NCBI RefSeq assembly: GCF_002174305.1
Contig: NZ_MIJB01000032.1
Coordinates: 1 to 64,000, forward strand
DNA from: Aeromicrobium sp. PE09-221
GTDB lineage: Bacteria > Actinomycetota > Actinomycetes > Propionibacteriales > Nocardioidaceae
Reading direction: 5' to 3'
DNA length: 64,000 nt
Shown here one piece after another: positions 1 to 8,036 of this stretch; positions within the stretch are counted from its first letter, which is position 1, and the number at the start of each line of letters is the position of its first letter. Both the position numbers and the translations under genes were made by a program. The notes below the pieces were generated by a model, which did no database searches, had not been told where the DNA came from, and saw nothing but the letters and a program-made list of their open reading frames with translations.

Positions 1-25
1 GCAGCGAACCTGGGGCGGTTCAATC

Positions 26-2290
26 TCAGTTGGCTGCTCGAAGCCTCTCACGGTCTGCGTGTTTGCCTAACCGAAGGCTGTTGTGAACAACGAAGAGCGA
101 TGAGCACGCCATTGCGGCGGCTGCAATGAGTGGGTTGAGAAACCCTGCCACGGCGATCGGAATTGCGGCCACGTTATAGCCGGCCGCCCACATCAGATTG
201 CCTCGGATGGTCCTGAGGGTGGCGCGTGATAATTCGATGGCATCGGGGATGACATCGAGGTCGTCGCGGAGCAGGATCACGTCGGCTGATCGCATCGCGA
301 TGTCGGTCCCTGTGACGAGGGCGAGTCCGAGGTCGGCTTGGGCAAGAGCCGCGGCGTCGTTGATTCCGTCGCCGACCATCGCCACCCGACGCCCACGTCG
401 TTGAAGTTCTCCGATTGCGAGCGCCTTTTGCGCCGGCAGCACCTCGGCGAGCACGAGATCGATGTCGAGACGGTCGGCGATAACACTGGCAGCTCGATAA
501 TGGTCACCGGAAAGCAAACCGACATCCAGACCCATGGACTTGAGACGTTTGATAGCGCTGTCGGCGGAGTCTTTGAGTGTGTCGGCGCATCCGATGACCG
601 CGCAGCAGCGGCCGTCGACTGCGATGACTATCACGGTCGAGCCGGTCTCACGCTGGTCGCGAACGTCATCGTTGAGGACACCGAGTTCGTAGCCGAGTTC
701 GGTCATCATCTCGACAGTTCCCACATCGATCCGCCGATTGTCGACCCACCCACGGACACCACGGCCGGCGACCGTTTCGCTGAGCTCGGGCTCAGTGACC
801 CCGATTCCCCGATCTGCGGCGTAGTCGACCACTGCCTGGGCGACTGGATGGCTGGCACCGCTCTCAACCGAAGCCGCCCATCGCAACACCTGGTCCGTAG
901 CGAAGCCATCCACTACTGCCAGTTGGTTCACTCGCATCTTGCCCGTAGTCAGCGTGCCGGTCTTATCAAGGACAACTGTGTCGATAGTGCCGCTGGCCTC
1001 GAATGCATCCTGGCCTCGCACAAGCACTCCGCCGCGGGCTCCCCGGGCGACACCAACCATGAGCGCCATGGGAGTGGCGAGCCCGAGCGCGCAGGGACAG
1101 GCGATGATCAGCACAGCGATGCCGATGGCGAGCGCTTGGCCCAGTGGTGCGCCGGCGGTGAACCAACCGATGGTTGTCAGACTGGCGACGACGATGACGG
1201 CAGGGACGAACCAGCTCACGACCTTGTCGACGAGACGCTGAATACGTGCTTTTCGCTCTTGCGCCTCTTCGGCCATGGCGGCCACCTGCGCGAGTTGAGT
1301 GTCGGCACCAACTGCGGTGACTTCGACGACGATACGTCCATCCATGTTGTACGCGCCGCCGACAACATGATCGAATTCGGTCACGGCGCGTAACGCCGAT
1401 TCGCCGGTGACCGGTGACGTATCGAGCGAGGCTACGCCGCGCCGAACGGTTCCGTCGAGGGGAACCACCTCGCCGGGCAGGATCACGATAGTCTCACCGA
1501 CGCTGACCGTTTCGGTGGCAACAACATACTCTTCGCCTCCACGGATCACCCTGGCTTCGGGGGAAGCTAGTTCACCGAGCGCTTCGAGCATGTCTGCCGC
1601 CCTGCGACGTGACCTGGTTTCGAAGTAACGGCCGGCAAGCTGGAATGTTGTAAGCCCGGCAGCGACGTCCAGGTAGAGCGCGTCAGCACCGGCGGGCACC
1701 TTGCCGAAGCCGATCCAGAATCCGGAGTCATCGGCAAGCCCGAGCAACACAGAGGCTGCGGCCCAGCCAAACGAGACGACAATACCCAGCGACACGAGGG
1801 TATCCATGCTTACCGCGCCACGTCGCACGTTGTGCCAGGCGGCTCGGTGGAAAGGCATCGCGCACCAGGTGACGACCGGTATCGCCAGCAGGACGCAGAG
1901 CATATCCCAGTAGTCGAACCTCAACCGGGGTACGAGGGCAAGCGCGATAGTCAGGTCCATGAGAGGCACGGTGATCAAAGCGGCGACCACCAGCCGAATG
2001 CGCAGGTCGCTGAGCCGTCGCCGGGCGGCGGCCACCGACCACTGTTCGTCGGCCTGATGTTCACGCGCCTCGTAGCCGGCCCTCTCCACAGCCTCAACGG
2101 CACGGTGCACTTGATCTTTCGGCAGCCCGCCGACGGTAGCCCTTTCGGTGGCGAGGTTGACCGTTGCCCGCACGCCGTCGAGCTTGTTGAGGGCACGCTC
2201 GACCCGACCGGCACAGGCGGCACAGGTCATCCCGCCGATGTCGAGTTGCAGCACAGTCGTGCGCTCATCGGACTGCTTGCTCGCTGTCAT
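26..2290 (-). CDS. copA: Copper-exporting P1B-type ATPase (CopA/CtpV-like)
   Basis: Inner-membrane pump that exports Cu(I) using ATP. The 754-residue protein has an N-terminal heavy-metal-associated domain with GMTCAAC (Cys23, Cys26), a TGES actuator loop near 296, the membrane CPC motif at 398-400, the phosphorylation site DKTGT (Asp442), an SHP motif in the nucleotide domain and GDGIND near the C-terminal hinge. The last membrane segments carry YN and MxxSS, the signature of Cu(I) P1B-1 pumps. Its ATG overlaps the stop of the upstream CtaG-CopD gene (2287-2290), so the two are translationally coupled. Control is probably by the BlaI-type repressor at 4385-4804 through the operator at 4307-4323. 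Confidence 0.93.
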   Translation of the reverse strand: MTASKQSDERTTVLQLDIGGMTCAACAGRVERALNKLDGVRATVNLATERATVGGLPKDQVHRAVEAVERAGYEAREHQADEQWSVAAARRRLSDLRIRLVVAALITVPLMDLTIALALVPRLRFDYWDMLCVLLAIPVVTWCAMPFHRAAWHNVRRGAVSMDTLVSLGIVVSFGWAAASVLLGLADDSGFWIGFGKVPAGADALYLDVAAGLTTFQLAGRYFETRSRRRAADMLEALGELASPEARVIRGGEEYVVATETVSVGETIVILPGEVVPLDGTVRRGVASLDTSPVTGESALRAVTEFDHVVGGAYNMDGRIVVEVTAVGADTQLAQVAAMAEEAQERKARIQRLVDKVVSWFVPAVIVVASLTTIGWFTAGAPLGQALAIGIAVLIIACPCALGLATPMALMVGVARGARGGVLVRGQDAFEASGTIDTVVLDKTGTLTTGKMRVNQLAVVDGFATDQVLRWAASVESGASHPVAQAVVDYAADRGIGVTEPELSETVAGRGVRGWVDNRRIDVGTVEMMTELGYELGVLNDDVRDQRETGSTVIVIAVDGRCCAVIGCADTLKDSADSAIKRLKSMGLDVGLLSGDHYRAASVIADRLDIDLVLAEVLPAQKALAIGELQRRGRRVAMVGDGINDAAALAQADLGLALVTGTDIAMRSADVILLRDDLDVIPDAIELSRATLRTIRGNLMWAAGYNVAAIPIAVAGFLNPLIAAAAMACSSLFVVHNSLRLGKHADRERLRAAN

Positions 2291-4299
2291 GATTCGTCTC
2301 CTCGTCGGCCCGGAGAGTTACGGGTCGATGGCCGTTCCGCCAACCGATCGAGCATGCGGTTGTAGGCCTCGAATTCGTCGTCACGCCCGGTATCGAAGTG
2401 CCGGTCCTTGCGTCGAGCCTCACGTGCGTCGCTGAGTGCCCATTGCGCAGCCAGGGTCAGCACCACGATGAGAAGCGGGATCTCGCCACCAGCCCAGGCG
2501 ATCCCGCCCCCAAGACGCTGGGTCGCCAGCAAGTCGGTGGACCAGGACATATCCAGATAGGCGTAGTATTCCGCGGCGATGATCGTGCCCGTCGACATGA
2601 TGATGACGCCAAAGAACGCGTGGAACGGCATCGCGGCGAACACGAAACCGAGGCGGGCGATATGCGGAAGTCGGTGCGGGACTTTGTCTATTCCGACCGC
2701 GAGTCCGTAGTACAGGTAACCGATCAGCAGAAAGTGCAGGTTCATCAACTGATGCGTCCAGTGGCTTCGGACCATCTGTTCAAACAGGCCGGTCAGGTAG
2801 AGGGCGTAATAGGAGCCAACGAACACCACGAAGACGACCAGCGGGTGGTAGACCACCCGCGCCAGCGGTGAACGGAGCAGCCCCGTGATCCACTCGTGCG
2901 GCCCGGACGGCCCACCAGCTCGGGTCACCCGCAGCGCCAGCGTAACTGCCCCGCCCAGCACTAACAACAACGGCACCAGCATGTTGAGGACCATGTGCAC
3001 GCCCATGTGCACCGCGAAGTCGGCCCCTGAATATTTCCCGAAGCCTGAACTCGTCGCCGCGATCAGCAGTAGGCAGCCAGCAAACCAAGCCGCCGACCTC
3101 CCTACCGGCCAGCTGTCACCTTGATGGCGGAGGCGTCGCAGACCCAACCCGTAGGCGACCATGAGCACCACCGCGATCGCGCAGAACAACAGGTTCGGAC
3201 GCCACTGCCCGAGCAACACGGCCAGGCTCGGTGAATCTGGAAGATCGAAGCCCAAAAAAATCTCGGCCAGCGAGGTTTCCACGTCGTACTGGGGTGAGAG
3301 GAACCGCGTCATCGCCACCTGCGCGGCCACCGAGGCCGCTCCCAGCGAGACGATGCAGAAAACCGCACGCTCTCCAGCCACCGTCGCATCGCCACGGCTT
3401 CGACGCCATAGGACGAAGGTGATGACCCAGATGGCGAGGAGACTCACCAGCCGAACCAAGCTGAGCCATCCGGCCAACCCACCAGTCAGGGAGGTACCCG
3501 CGAGCTTGAACCACACGATCACGACCTCGGCAGCGAGTGCCACCGGCATGGCCGTCACAGTCCAGAGCACCAATCGGCGTACCAGCTGACCCGAGGTCGG
3601 TTCGCCCGAGACGATGCGAAACAACTGATTGGTCCAACAGCCGAGTGCGCTCAGTGACAGAGCCGTCATGATGACCGCCGCGTCGCCGCCGAAGTCATGG
3701 TTCGGACCGACCAGCACTGAACCGACAACCACCGGCGCAAGAATGCCCACGACTGCGAGCATCAACGGCACGAGCAGATGCCACCACAAGTAACTGAAAT
3801 AGGTGATCACCACGATGACCATGGCCGCGACGGCAGCAACGAACCAGGCACGGGCATAGAGGCTCGTGCTCACCAGATGCCAGAACGCACCCTCTTCGAG
3901 AAGCCTGGACAAACTCATCCCGTTCGAGTCCACGGCTTCGAGAAACACCGACGCTGCAGCAGAGACCATCCATAAGCCCGCAGCGCCACGCAGAACGCGC
4001 ACGTCGAACGAATCCGTGAGCCGCAACTGTTTGGCCATCCGGAGCCTCTGCAAGAACAATGCCGACACCGCGGCGCCGAGTGTGAGGATGGCAGACATGT
4101 CCGCCACTGCTCGAACCGCCGCCGTGACTGCCCCTGTGGCCGGACTGCCTGGATAGTCGCGTCGATCGTTGGCGTCCTCGCCCAGCACAATAGTGACAAT
4201 CACCGGTACGGCGATCACGGCCAAAAACAGAACGAACGCGAGTACGCGTCCGGCAAGACGTCGCCCGGGGACGACCGGCGTGAAGAGTTCAGCACTCAC
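2287..4299 (-). CDS. CopD / cytochrome c oxidase assembly factor (CtaG) fusion membrane protein
   Basis: A 670-residue polytopic membrane protein. The N-terminal half matches the CopD copper-import or resistance family (bundles of hydrophobic helices with scattered His), and the C-terminal half matches the caa3-type CtaG family (His-rich segments such as AVHMGVHMVLNM and the HFLLIGYLYYG stretch). This fusion is common in actinobacteria next to copper genes, and it is thought to move or deliver copper across the membrane. The start is GTG at 4299, only seven bases from the palindrome at 4307-4323. No Shine-Dalgarno sequence is visible, and TAGAGT sits six bases upstream, so a leaderless transcript is likely. 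Coupled to copA downstream. Confidence 0.88.
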   Translation of the reverse strand: MSAELFTPVVPGRRLAGRVLAFVLFLAVIAVPVIVTIVLGEDANDRRDYPGSPATGAVTAAVRAVADMSAILTLGAAVSALFLQRLRMAKQLRLTDSFDVRVLRGAAGLWMVSAAASVFLEAVDSNGMSLSRLLEEGAFWHLVSTSLYARAWFVAAVAAMVIVVITYFSYLWWHLLVPLMLAVVGILAPVVVGSVLVGPNHDFGGDAAVIMTALSLSALGCWTNQLFRIVSGEPTSGQLVRRLVLWTVTAMPVALAAEVVIVWFKLAGTSLTGGLAGWLSLVRLVSLLAIWVITFVLWRRSRGDATVAGERAVFCIVSLGAASVAAQVAMTRFLSPQYDVETSLAEIFLGFDLPDSPSLAVLLGQWRPNLLFCAIAVVLMVAYGLGLRRLRHQGDSWPVGRSAAWFAGCLLLIAATSSGFGKYSGADFAVHMGVHMVLNMLVPLLLVLGGAVTLALRVTRAGGPSGPHEWITGLLRSPLARVVYHPLVVFVVFVGSYYALYLTGLFEQMVRSHWTHQLMNLHFLLIGYLYYGLAVGIDKVPHRLPHIARLGFVFAAMPFHAFFGVIIMSTGTIIAAEYYAYLDMSWSTDLLATQRLGGGIAWAGGEIPLLIVVLTLAAQWALSDAREARRKDRHFDTGRDDEFEAYNRMLDRLAERPSTRNSPGRRGDES

Positions 4300-4306
4300 G
4301 CAGCTA

Positions 4307-4323
4307 CTCTACATATCGTAGAG
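4307..4323. promoter_or_regulatory. BlaI/CopY-type operator upstream of the CtaG-CopD gene
   Basis: Perfect inverted repeat CTCTAC - 5 bases - GTAGAG, identical in arms and spacing to the palindrome at 4795-4811 over the repressor gene. On the minus strand the right arm contains a possible -10 element (TAGAGT), so bound repressor would block the promoter. Assignment to the 4385-4804 repressor is inferred from identity with its own operator. Confidence 0.75.
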
Positions 4324-4384
4324 AACAACCATGCCGGGACTGGAGTGTCCACCGGCGCCCGCCGGTAAGCGGCGGGCGCCACCT

Positions 4385-4804
4385 CTAGCCGTCGCCCTGA
4401 TCTTCCAATGCTTTGCGCAGCGCCGCCACATCTTCATCGCTGAGTTGCCCAGCGAAATGCAGCAGTGCCGCACTCCGACGCTGCGCATGGTCCAGCCGGT
4501 CGAGCATCGCCAAGCCGATGTATTCCTCTTCGGTGCGCGTCGCAGCGAACCGCACCCCTCGTCGCTCCTCCCCAACACGACGTATCTGGCCCTTCGCACG
4601 CAATCGCTCCAGTGCCGTCAGGACAGTGGTGTGCGCGGGCCTCGCACCCGGCAGCGCGGCCTGCAACTCCTTCGCCGTCATCGGAGAGTCGTTGTCCCAC
4701 AGCGTGCGCAGCACCAGAGCTTCAAGCTCGCCACGCGAGCGCCGCGATCTGGCTGCGTCTTCCACTGGACCGACCCTCCGTCGCCGGTTTACAACTCTAC
4801 TCAT
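4385..4804 (-). CDS. BlaI/MecI/CopY-family repressor (copper operon)
   Basis: A 139-residue winged-helix repressor. The N-terminal DNA-binding domain runs about 25-90 (LEALVLRTLWDNDSPMTAKE, then TVLTALERLRAKGQI), followed by the short C-terminal dimerisation region (about 105-135). It is first in line with the CtaG-CopD and copA genes and divergent from the thioredoxin/CopC operon. CopY members release DNA when copper or another inducer binds, or after proteolysis of BlaI members. No CxC metal motif is visible at the C-terminus, so the signal is unknown. The ATG at 4802-4804 lies inside the operator 4795-4811 with no ribosome binding site before it, which suggests a leaderless mRNA or a start further in. 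Confidence 0.88.
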   Translation of the reverse strand: MSRVVNRRRRVGPVEDAARSRRSRGELEALVLRTLWDNDSPMTAKELQAALPGARPAHTTVLTALERLRAKGQIRRVGEERRGVRFAATRTEEEYIGLAMLDRLDHAQRRSAALLHFAGQLSDEDVAALRKALEDQGDG

Positions 4805-4811
4805 TGTAGAG
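4795..4811. promoter_or_regulatory. BlaI/CopY-type operator in the divergent region
   Basis: Perfect inverted repeat CTCTAC - 5 bases - GTAGAG overlapping the start codon of the repressor gene. It lies between the repressor (minus) and the exported-protein/thioredoxin/CopC operon (plus, from 4916), so it could control both directions. Confidence 0.75.
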
Positions 4812-4915
4812 GCTCAAGTCTCCATTGTCCCTCATACCCCCAGGCCCTAGAGCCGCCGAATGACACCAGAGGTGGTTTGAAGCGTCAGGAATACTTTTCC
4901 CGAGGAGGTGCCGTC

Positions 4916-5290
4916 GTGAGGTTGCGCATGAGCTTGGGTGTGTTCGTCGGTGCCTTGGTGCTCGGCGTGCTCGGACTGCACACCTTCGCGGCGGGACACG
5001 AGTCGCCCGCGCCGGCAGTGGCCGTCGACGCCGGTCACGTGCTCGCGGGCTCCGCCGATAAGGTGCCGTGCGACTCGTGCGCCGACGATCCAGGTCATGC
5101 GGCCGTGGCCATCGGGTGCATTCTCGCGCTGATCGGCTTCGTCATCGCCTGGCGTGTTCCCACGAGCCGCTTCTGGTACTTCGTGCGCTCGCGGGCTCCT
5201 GACCCCAATGTCGTGGTGCCGCATATCGCTGCATGGAACGTGTTGGCCGATAAACCTTCACTTTCCGCGCTGGGAATCTCCCGAACCTGA
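4916..5290 (+). CDS. Small exported/membrane protein, DUF6153-like
   Basis: 124 residues with an N-terminal hydrophobic segment (about 6-22, ending in a GLHTFAAGH stretch), a central CDSCADDPGH motif that could bind metal (two Cys, His nearby) and a second hydrophobic helix (about 68-84). The length, the two helices and the Cys/His motif resemble the DUF6153 family of actinobacterial metal islands; this is recognition by eye only. The GTG at 4916 is chosen because GAGGAGG lies seven bases before it. The open frame continues upstream to 4331 but runs through the repressor gene. First gene of the thioredoxin/CopC operon. Confidence 0.65.
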   Translation: MRLRMSLGVFVGALVLGVLGLHTFAAGHESPAPAVAVDAGHVLAGSADKVPCDSCADDPGHAAVAIGCILALIGFVIAWRVPTSRFWYFVRSRAPDPNVVVPHIAAWNVLADKPSLSALGISRT

Positions 5291-5379
5291 CAACAATGCC
5301 GGTCCTCAGACCGGTCCGATGGGCATGCTGCGGCGTGCCCATCTCGTCGTTGTCCAGTGTCATTTTCCTTGGAGTCCCC

Positions 5380-6039
5380 ATGTCCCGTACCACCCGTGCC
5401 ATCGTCACCCTGGCCGTCGTCATCACCGCTCTGCTCACCCTCGCCGCGCTCGTACTGTTCCAGATGAGCAGTTCCGATCAAGACAAACAAGCCGCCGCCG
5501 AAGTCAGCACCGTCGAGGACAACAGTCATCGGCTGCAAGAAGCCGATAACCCCGACGCTCCGGTCTTCGTGGAGTTCTTGGACTTCGAATGCGAGGCCTG
5601 CGGCGCGGCCTACCCGGTCATCGAAGACCTACGCGAACAGTACGCGGGCAAGGTGACCTTCGTCGTGCGCTACTTCCCGCTCCCGGGCCACCGCAACTCC
5701 CGCAACGCCGCCCACGCGGTCGAGGCCGCCGCCCGTCAAGACGCCCTTGAGCCGATGTACCAGCTGATGTTCGAGACCCAGGCCAGCTGGGGCGAAAGCC
5801 AAGACGACAGGTCCGAGCTGTTCCGCAGCTACGCCGAACGCCTCGGACTCGACCTGGACCAGTACGACCGCGACGTCGCCAGCGACTCGGTCGCCCAACG
5901 CGTCCAGCAGGACTACGACGCGGCCATCGCCCTCGACCTCAGCGGCACACCGTCGTTCTTCATCGACGACGAACCCCTGCAGCCGCAAAGCCTGCAAGAC
6001 ATGACCGACGCGATCGACGCCGCGATCGCCCGCCGATGA
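5380..6039 (+). CDS. Membrane-anchored DsbA-like thioredoxin protein
   Basis: 219 residues: a short cytoplasmic tail, one membrane anchor (about 6-27) and an extracytoplasmic DsbA/thioredoxin_4 fold. The CxxC active site is in FECEACGAAYP, and the cis-proline loop is SGTPSFFIDDEP near the C-terminus. It probably oxidises or shuttles disulfides of envelope proteins, here beside TlpA, CcdA and CopC. The ATG at 5380 has GGAG before it; the frame is open back to 5296 but lacks a better site. It overlaps the next gene by four bases (ATGA, 6036-6039). Confidence 0.88.
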   Translation: MSRTTRAIVTLAVVITALLTLAALVLFQMSSSDQDKQAAAEVSTVEDNSHRLQEADNPDAPVFVEFLDFECEACGAAYPVIEDLREQYAGKVTFVVRYFPLPGHRNSRNAAHAVEAAARQDALEPMYQLMFETQASWGESQDDRSELFRSYAERLGLDLDQYDRDVASDSVAQRVQQDYDAAIALDLSGTPSFFIDDEPLQPQSLQDMTDAIDAAIARR

Positions 6040-6605
6040 AACGCCGGCGACCGCTGGCGATCATAGTCAGTAGCAGCTTGCTGGCCATCGTTACAGCGTG
6101 CGGGACAACGGAGGAGACCAACGAGGCCGGTTTCGCCTCCGGCGATGGATCGGTCACGTTCGTGCCGCCAGCAGAGCGTGCTGAGTTGCCTGAGTTGACG
6201 GGCGTCGACTTAACCGAACAGCCGATGAGCTCACGGGACTTCGACGCCGGCGTCCTCGTCATCAACATCTGGGGCTCCTGGTGCCCGCCGTGCCGCAAGG
6301 AGACGCCCACGCTGGTGTCACTCTCCCGCGAGTTCGAAGACCAAGGCGTACAGTTCCTCGGGATCGCCGTGCGAGAAAGTCCGGCGGCATCGCAAGCCTT
6401 CGTCCAAAAGAACGACGTTCCTTACCCCAGCTTCAGCGACGAAGCCGGCAAGTTGCTGCTCGCGTTCACCGAGTCACTGCCAGCGGCCGCGGTACCGACG
6501 ACTTACGTCATCGACCGAGACGGCAAGGTCGCGGCACGGATCCTTTCCGAAGTTGACGAAACGACCCTACGTCAGCTCATCGAGCAAGAACTAGGGCGTC
6601 GATGA
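6036..6605 (+). CDS. TlpA/ResA-like thioredoxin lipoprotein
   Basis: 189 residues with a lipoprotein signal (basic start, hydrophobic stretch, lipobox IVTAC with the modified Cys near 22) and a TlpA-type thioredoxin domain. The active site is WCPPC in [13 protein letters not shown], and the cis-proline segment is [13 protein letters not shown]. The family reduces apocytochrome c or other periplasmic thiols, using electrons from CcdA, which is encoded next. Start and stop overlap both neighbours by four bases, indicating one operon. Confidence 0.9.
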   Translation: MKRRRPLAIIVSSSLLAIVTACGTTEETNEAGFASGDGSVTFVPPAERAELPELTGVDLTEQPMSSRDFDAGVLVINIWGSWCPPCRKETPTLVSLSREFEDQGVQFLGIAVRESPAASQAFVQKNDVPYPSFSDEAGKLLLAFTESLPAAAVPTTYVIDRDGKVAARILSEVDETTLRQLIEQELGRR

Positions 6606-7351
6606 TGGGTGACTGGTTCGCCCTCCAGGTCACCTCAGGCGCGTTCGTCGTAGCCGCGCCCATCGCGGTGATCGCCGGGCTCATATCGTTCTTCTCTCCT
6701 TGCATCATGCCGCTATTACCGGGCTATCTGTCATATGTCAGCGGCCTGACAGTCGAAGAGATCGGACAACGTACGAACTGGCGCATCATCGCAGGAGCAG
6801 CGTTGTTCGTCGCTGGATTCACCGCGATGTTTGTTTCGTACGGCATGGCATTCGGCGCCATCGGCTTCCAGCTCCTGGCCTATCAGAAGCCCGTCAACAT
6901 CGTACTGGGCATTATCACCATCTTGATGGGCCTGGCATTCCTCGGAGCGATCCCGGCGCTGGACCGTGGCGTCGGAGCGGTGGCGGTGCCACGGGTGGGT
7001 TTGGCCGGTGCCCCCGTCATCGGGGTGCTGTTCGGAGTCGGGTGGACACCTTGTCTGGGGCCGACGCTCGCCGCCGTGCTCTCGCTCTCAATGACCGAGG
7101 CGAGCGCGTCCCGGGGTGCCCTGCTCACTCTTGCCTACTGCATCGGGCTCGGAGGGCCGTTCATCCTCGCCGCCATTGCGTACCGACGGGCACTTCGGAC
7201 CATGGCGTGGGCGCGCCAACGGCAGTTGCTGTTCAAGCGCATCGGCGGAGCCCTGATGATCTCCATCGGCCTGCTGCTCGTGACCGGATTGTGGCAACGC
7301 CTCGTCAACGCTCTGCAAGGCCTCATCGCCGGCTATACCCTTCCCGTCTGA
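6602..7351 (+). CDS. ccdA: CcdA-type cytochrome c biogenesis / thiol electron transporter
   Basis: 249-residue integral membrane protein with about six helices. The first conserved Cys-Pro motif is [19 protein letters not shown] and the second is [18 protein letters not shown], matching the redox Cys pair of CcdA. It carries electrons from cytoplasmic thioredoxin to exported thioredoxins such as the TlpA-like protein whose gene it overlaps (6602-6605). No cytochrome c maturation genes (resB, resC) lie nearby, so here it probably serves copper-stress thiol repair. Confidence 0.92.
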   Translation: MMGDWFALQVTSGAFVVAAPIAVIAGLISFFSPCIMPLLPGYLSYVSGLTVEEIGQRTNWRIIAGAALFVAGFTAMFVSYGMAFGAIGFQLLAYQKPVNIVLGIITILMGLAFLGAIPALDRGVGAVAVPRVGLAGAPVIGVLFGVGWTPCLGPTLAAVLSLSMTEASASRGALLTLAYCIGLGGPFILAAIAYRRALRTMAWARQRQLLFKRIGGALMISIGLLLVTGLWQRLVNALQGLIAGYTLPV

Positions 7352-7366
7352 CCTAGCGAGATCACC

Positions 7367-7942
7367 ATGCGCCTACTCACACGCTCGACGATCATCCTGA
7401 GCATGGCTTCGCTGGTAGCCGGTCTGGTGCTCATCGGCACCGGCCCGGCATCAGCCCATAGCCAGATCATCGACGTCGATCCAGCCGACCACACCGTCGT
7501 CAAGGATCTCAACGCCGTCAAGCTGACCCTGGACGAACAGCCGGCACCAAGAACGACCAGCATTGCCGTCGTTGACTCAAGCGACAGCAGCATCGCGCTG
7601 GGTGCCCCCACTATCAACGGCACCACCGTGACGCAGAAGATCGCGCCGGAAAGCCCGGCTGGCACCTACACGATCGGCTGGCGCATCACATCGTCGGACG
7701 GCCATCCCGTCACCGGAACATCGACCTTCGCCATCGCCAACGACGATGGCGGCACATCACGAATACCGACCGGTTTGGACCCGCAAGCCACCATCAAAGG
7801 CGCCGATAGTGACACCGTTCTGGGCGCCGGCGCTGCGCTCCTCATCAGCGTCCTCCTGCTCGCAGCAGTGTTCATTCTCGCGATCACTCGGCGGCGGAGA
7901 TACCCTCAGGACGCGGACCACGGCGGCAGCAGTGAGTCTTAG
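7367..7942 (+). CDS. CopC-domain copper resistance protein with C-terminal membrane anchor
   Basis: 191 residues: signal peptide (about 1-30, cleavage after ASA), mature N-terminus starting with the conserved His of CopC (AHSQIIDVDPAD), a beta-sandwich CopC domain with the family ending SSDGHPVTG (second ligand region Asp-x-His), and one C-terminal helix (about 155-175) with a basic tail. CopC binds Cu(II) outside the membrane. It is last in the plus-strand operon, 15 bases after ccdA, and pairs functionally with the CopD part of the fusion at 2287-4299. Confidence 0.9.
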   Translation: MRLLTRSTIILSMASLVAGLVLIGTGPASAHSQIIDVDPADHTVVKDLNAVKLTLDEQPAPRTTSIAVVDSSDSSIALGAPTINGTTVTQKIAPESPAGTYTIGWRITSSDGHPVTGTSTFAIANDDGGTSRIPTGLDPQATIKGADSDTVLGAGAALLISVLLLAAVFILAITRRRRYPQDADHGGSSES

Positions 7943-8036
7943 TGGTTGGCAACCAGTGGCTCGCAGCATTTCGAACTCTGAAGGGGCGGCGCAAATCCGC
8001 CTGCCACCGCATGCTCGCTGTCGCCCCGTCCTATCA

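Noticed and set aside
338..1393. Long plus-strand open frame inside copA
   Set aside because: Antisense shadow of a GC-rich gene; low-complexity His/Asp-rich translation with no recognisable domain.
4331..4915. Upstream extension of the small exported protein's open frame (longer protein from 4331)
   Set aside because: It runs antisense through the BlaI-type repressor and its operator, while GAGGAGG and a signal-like segment mark 4916 as the start.
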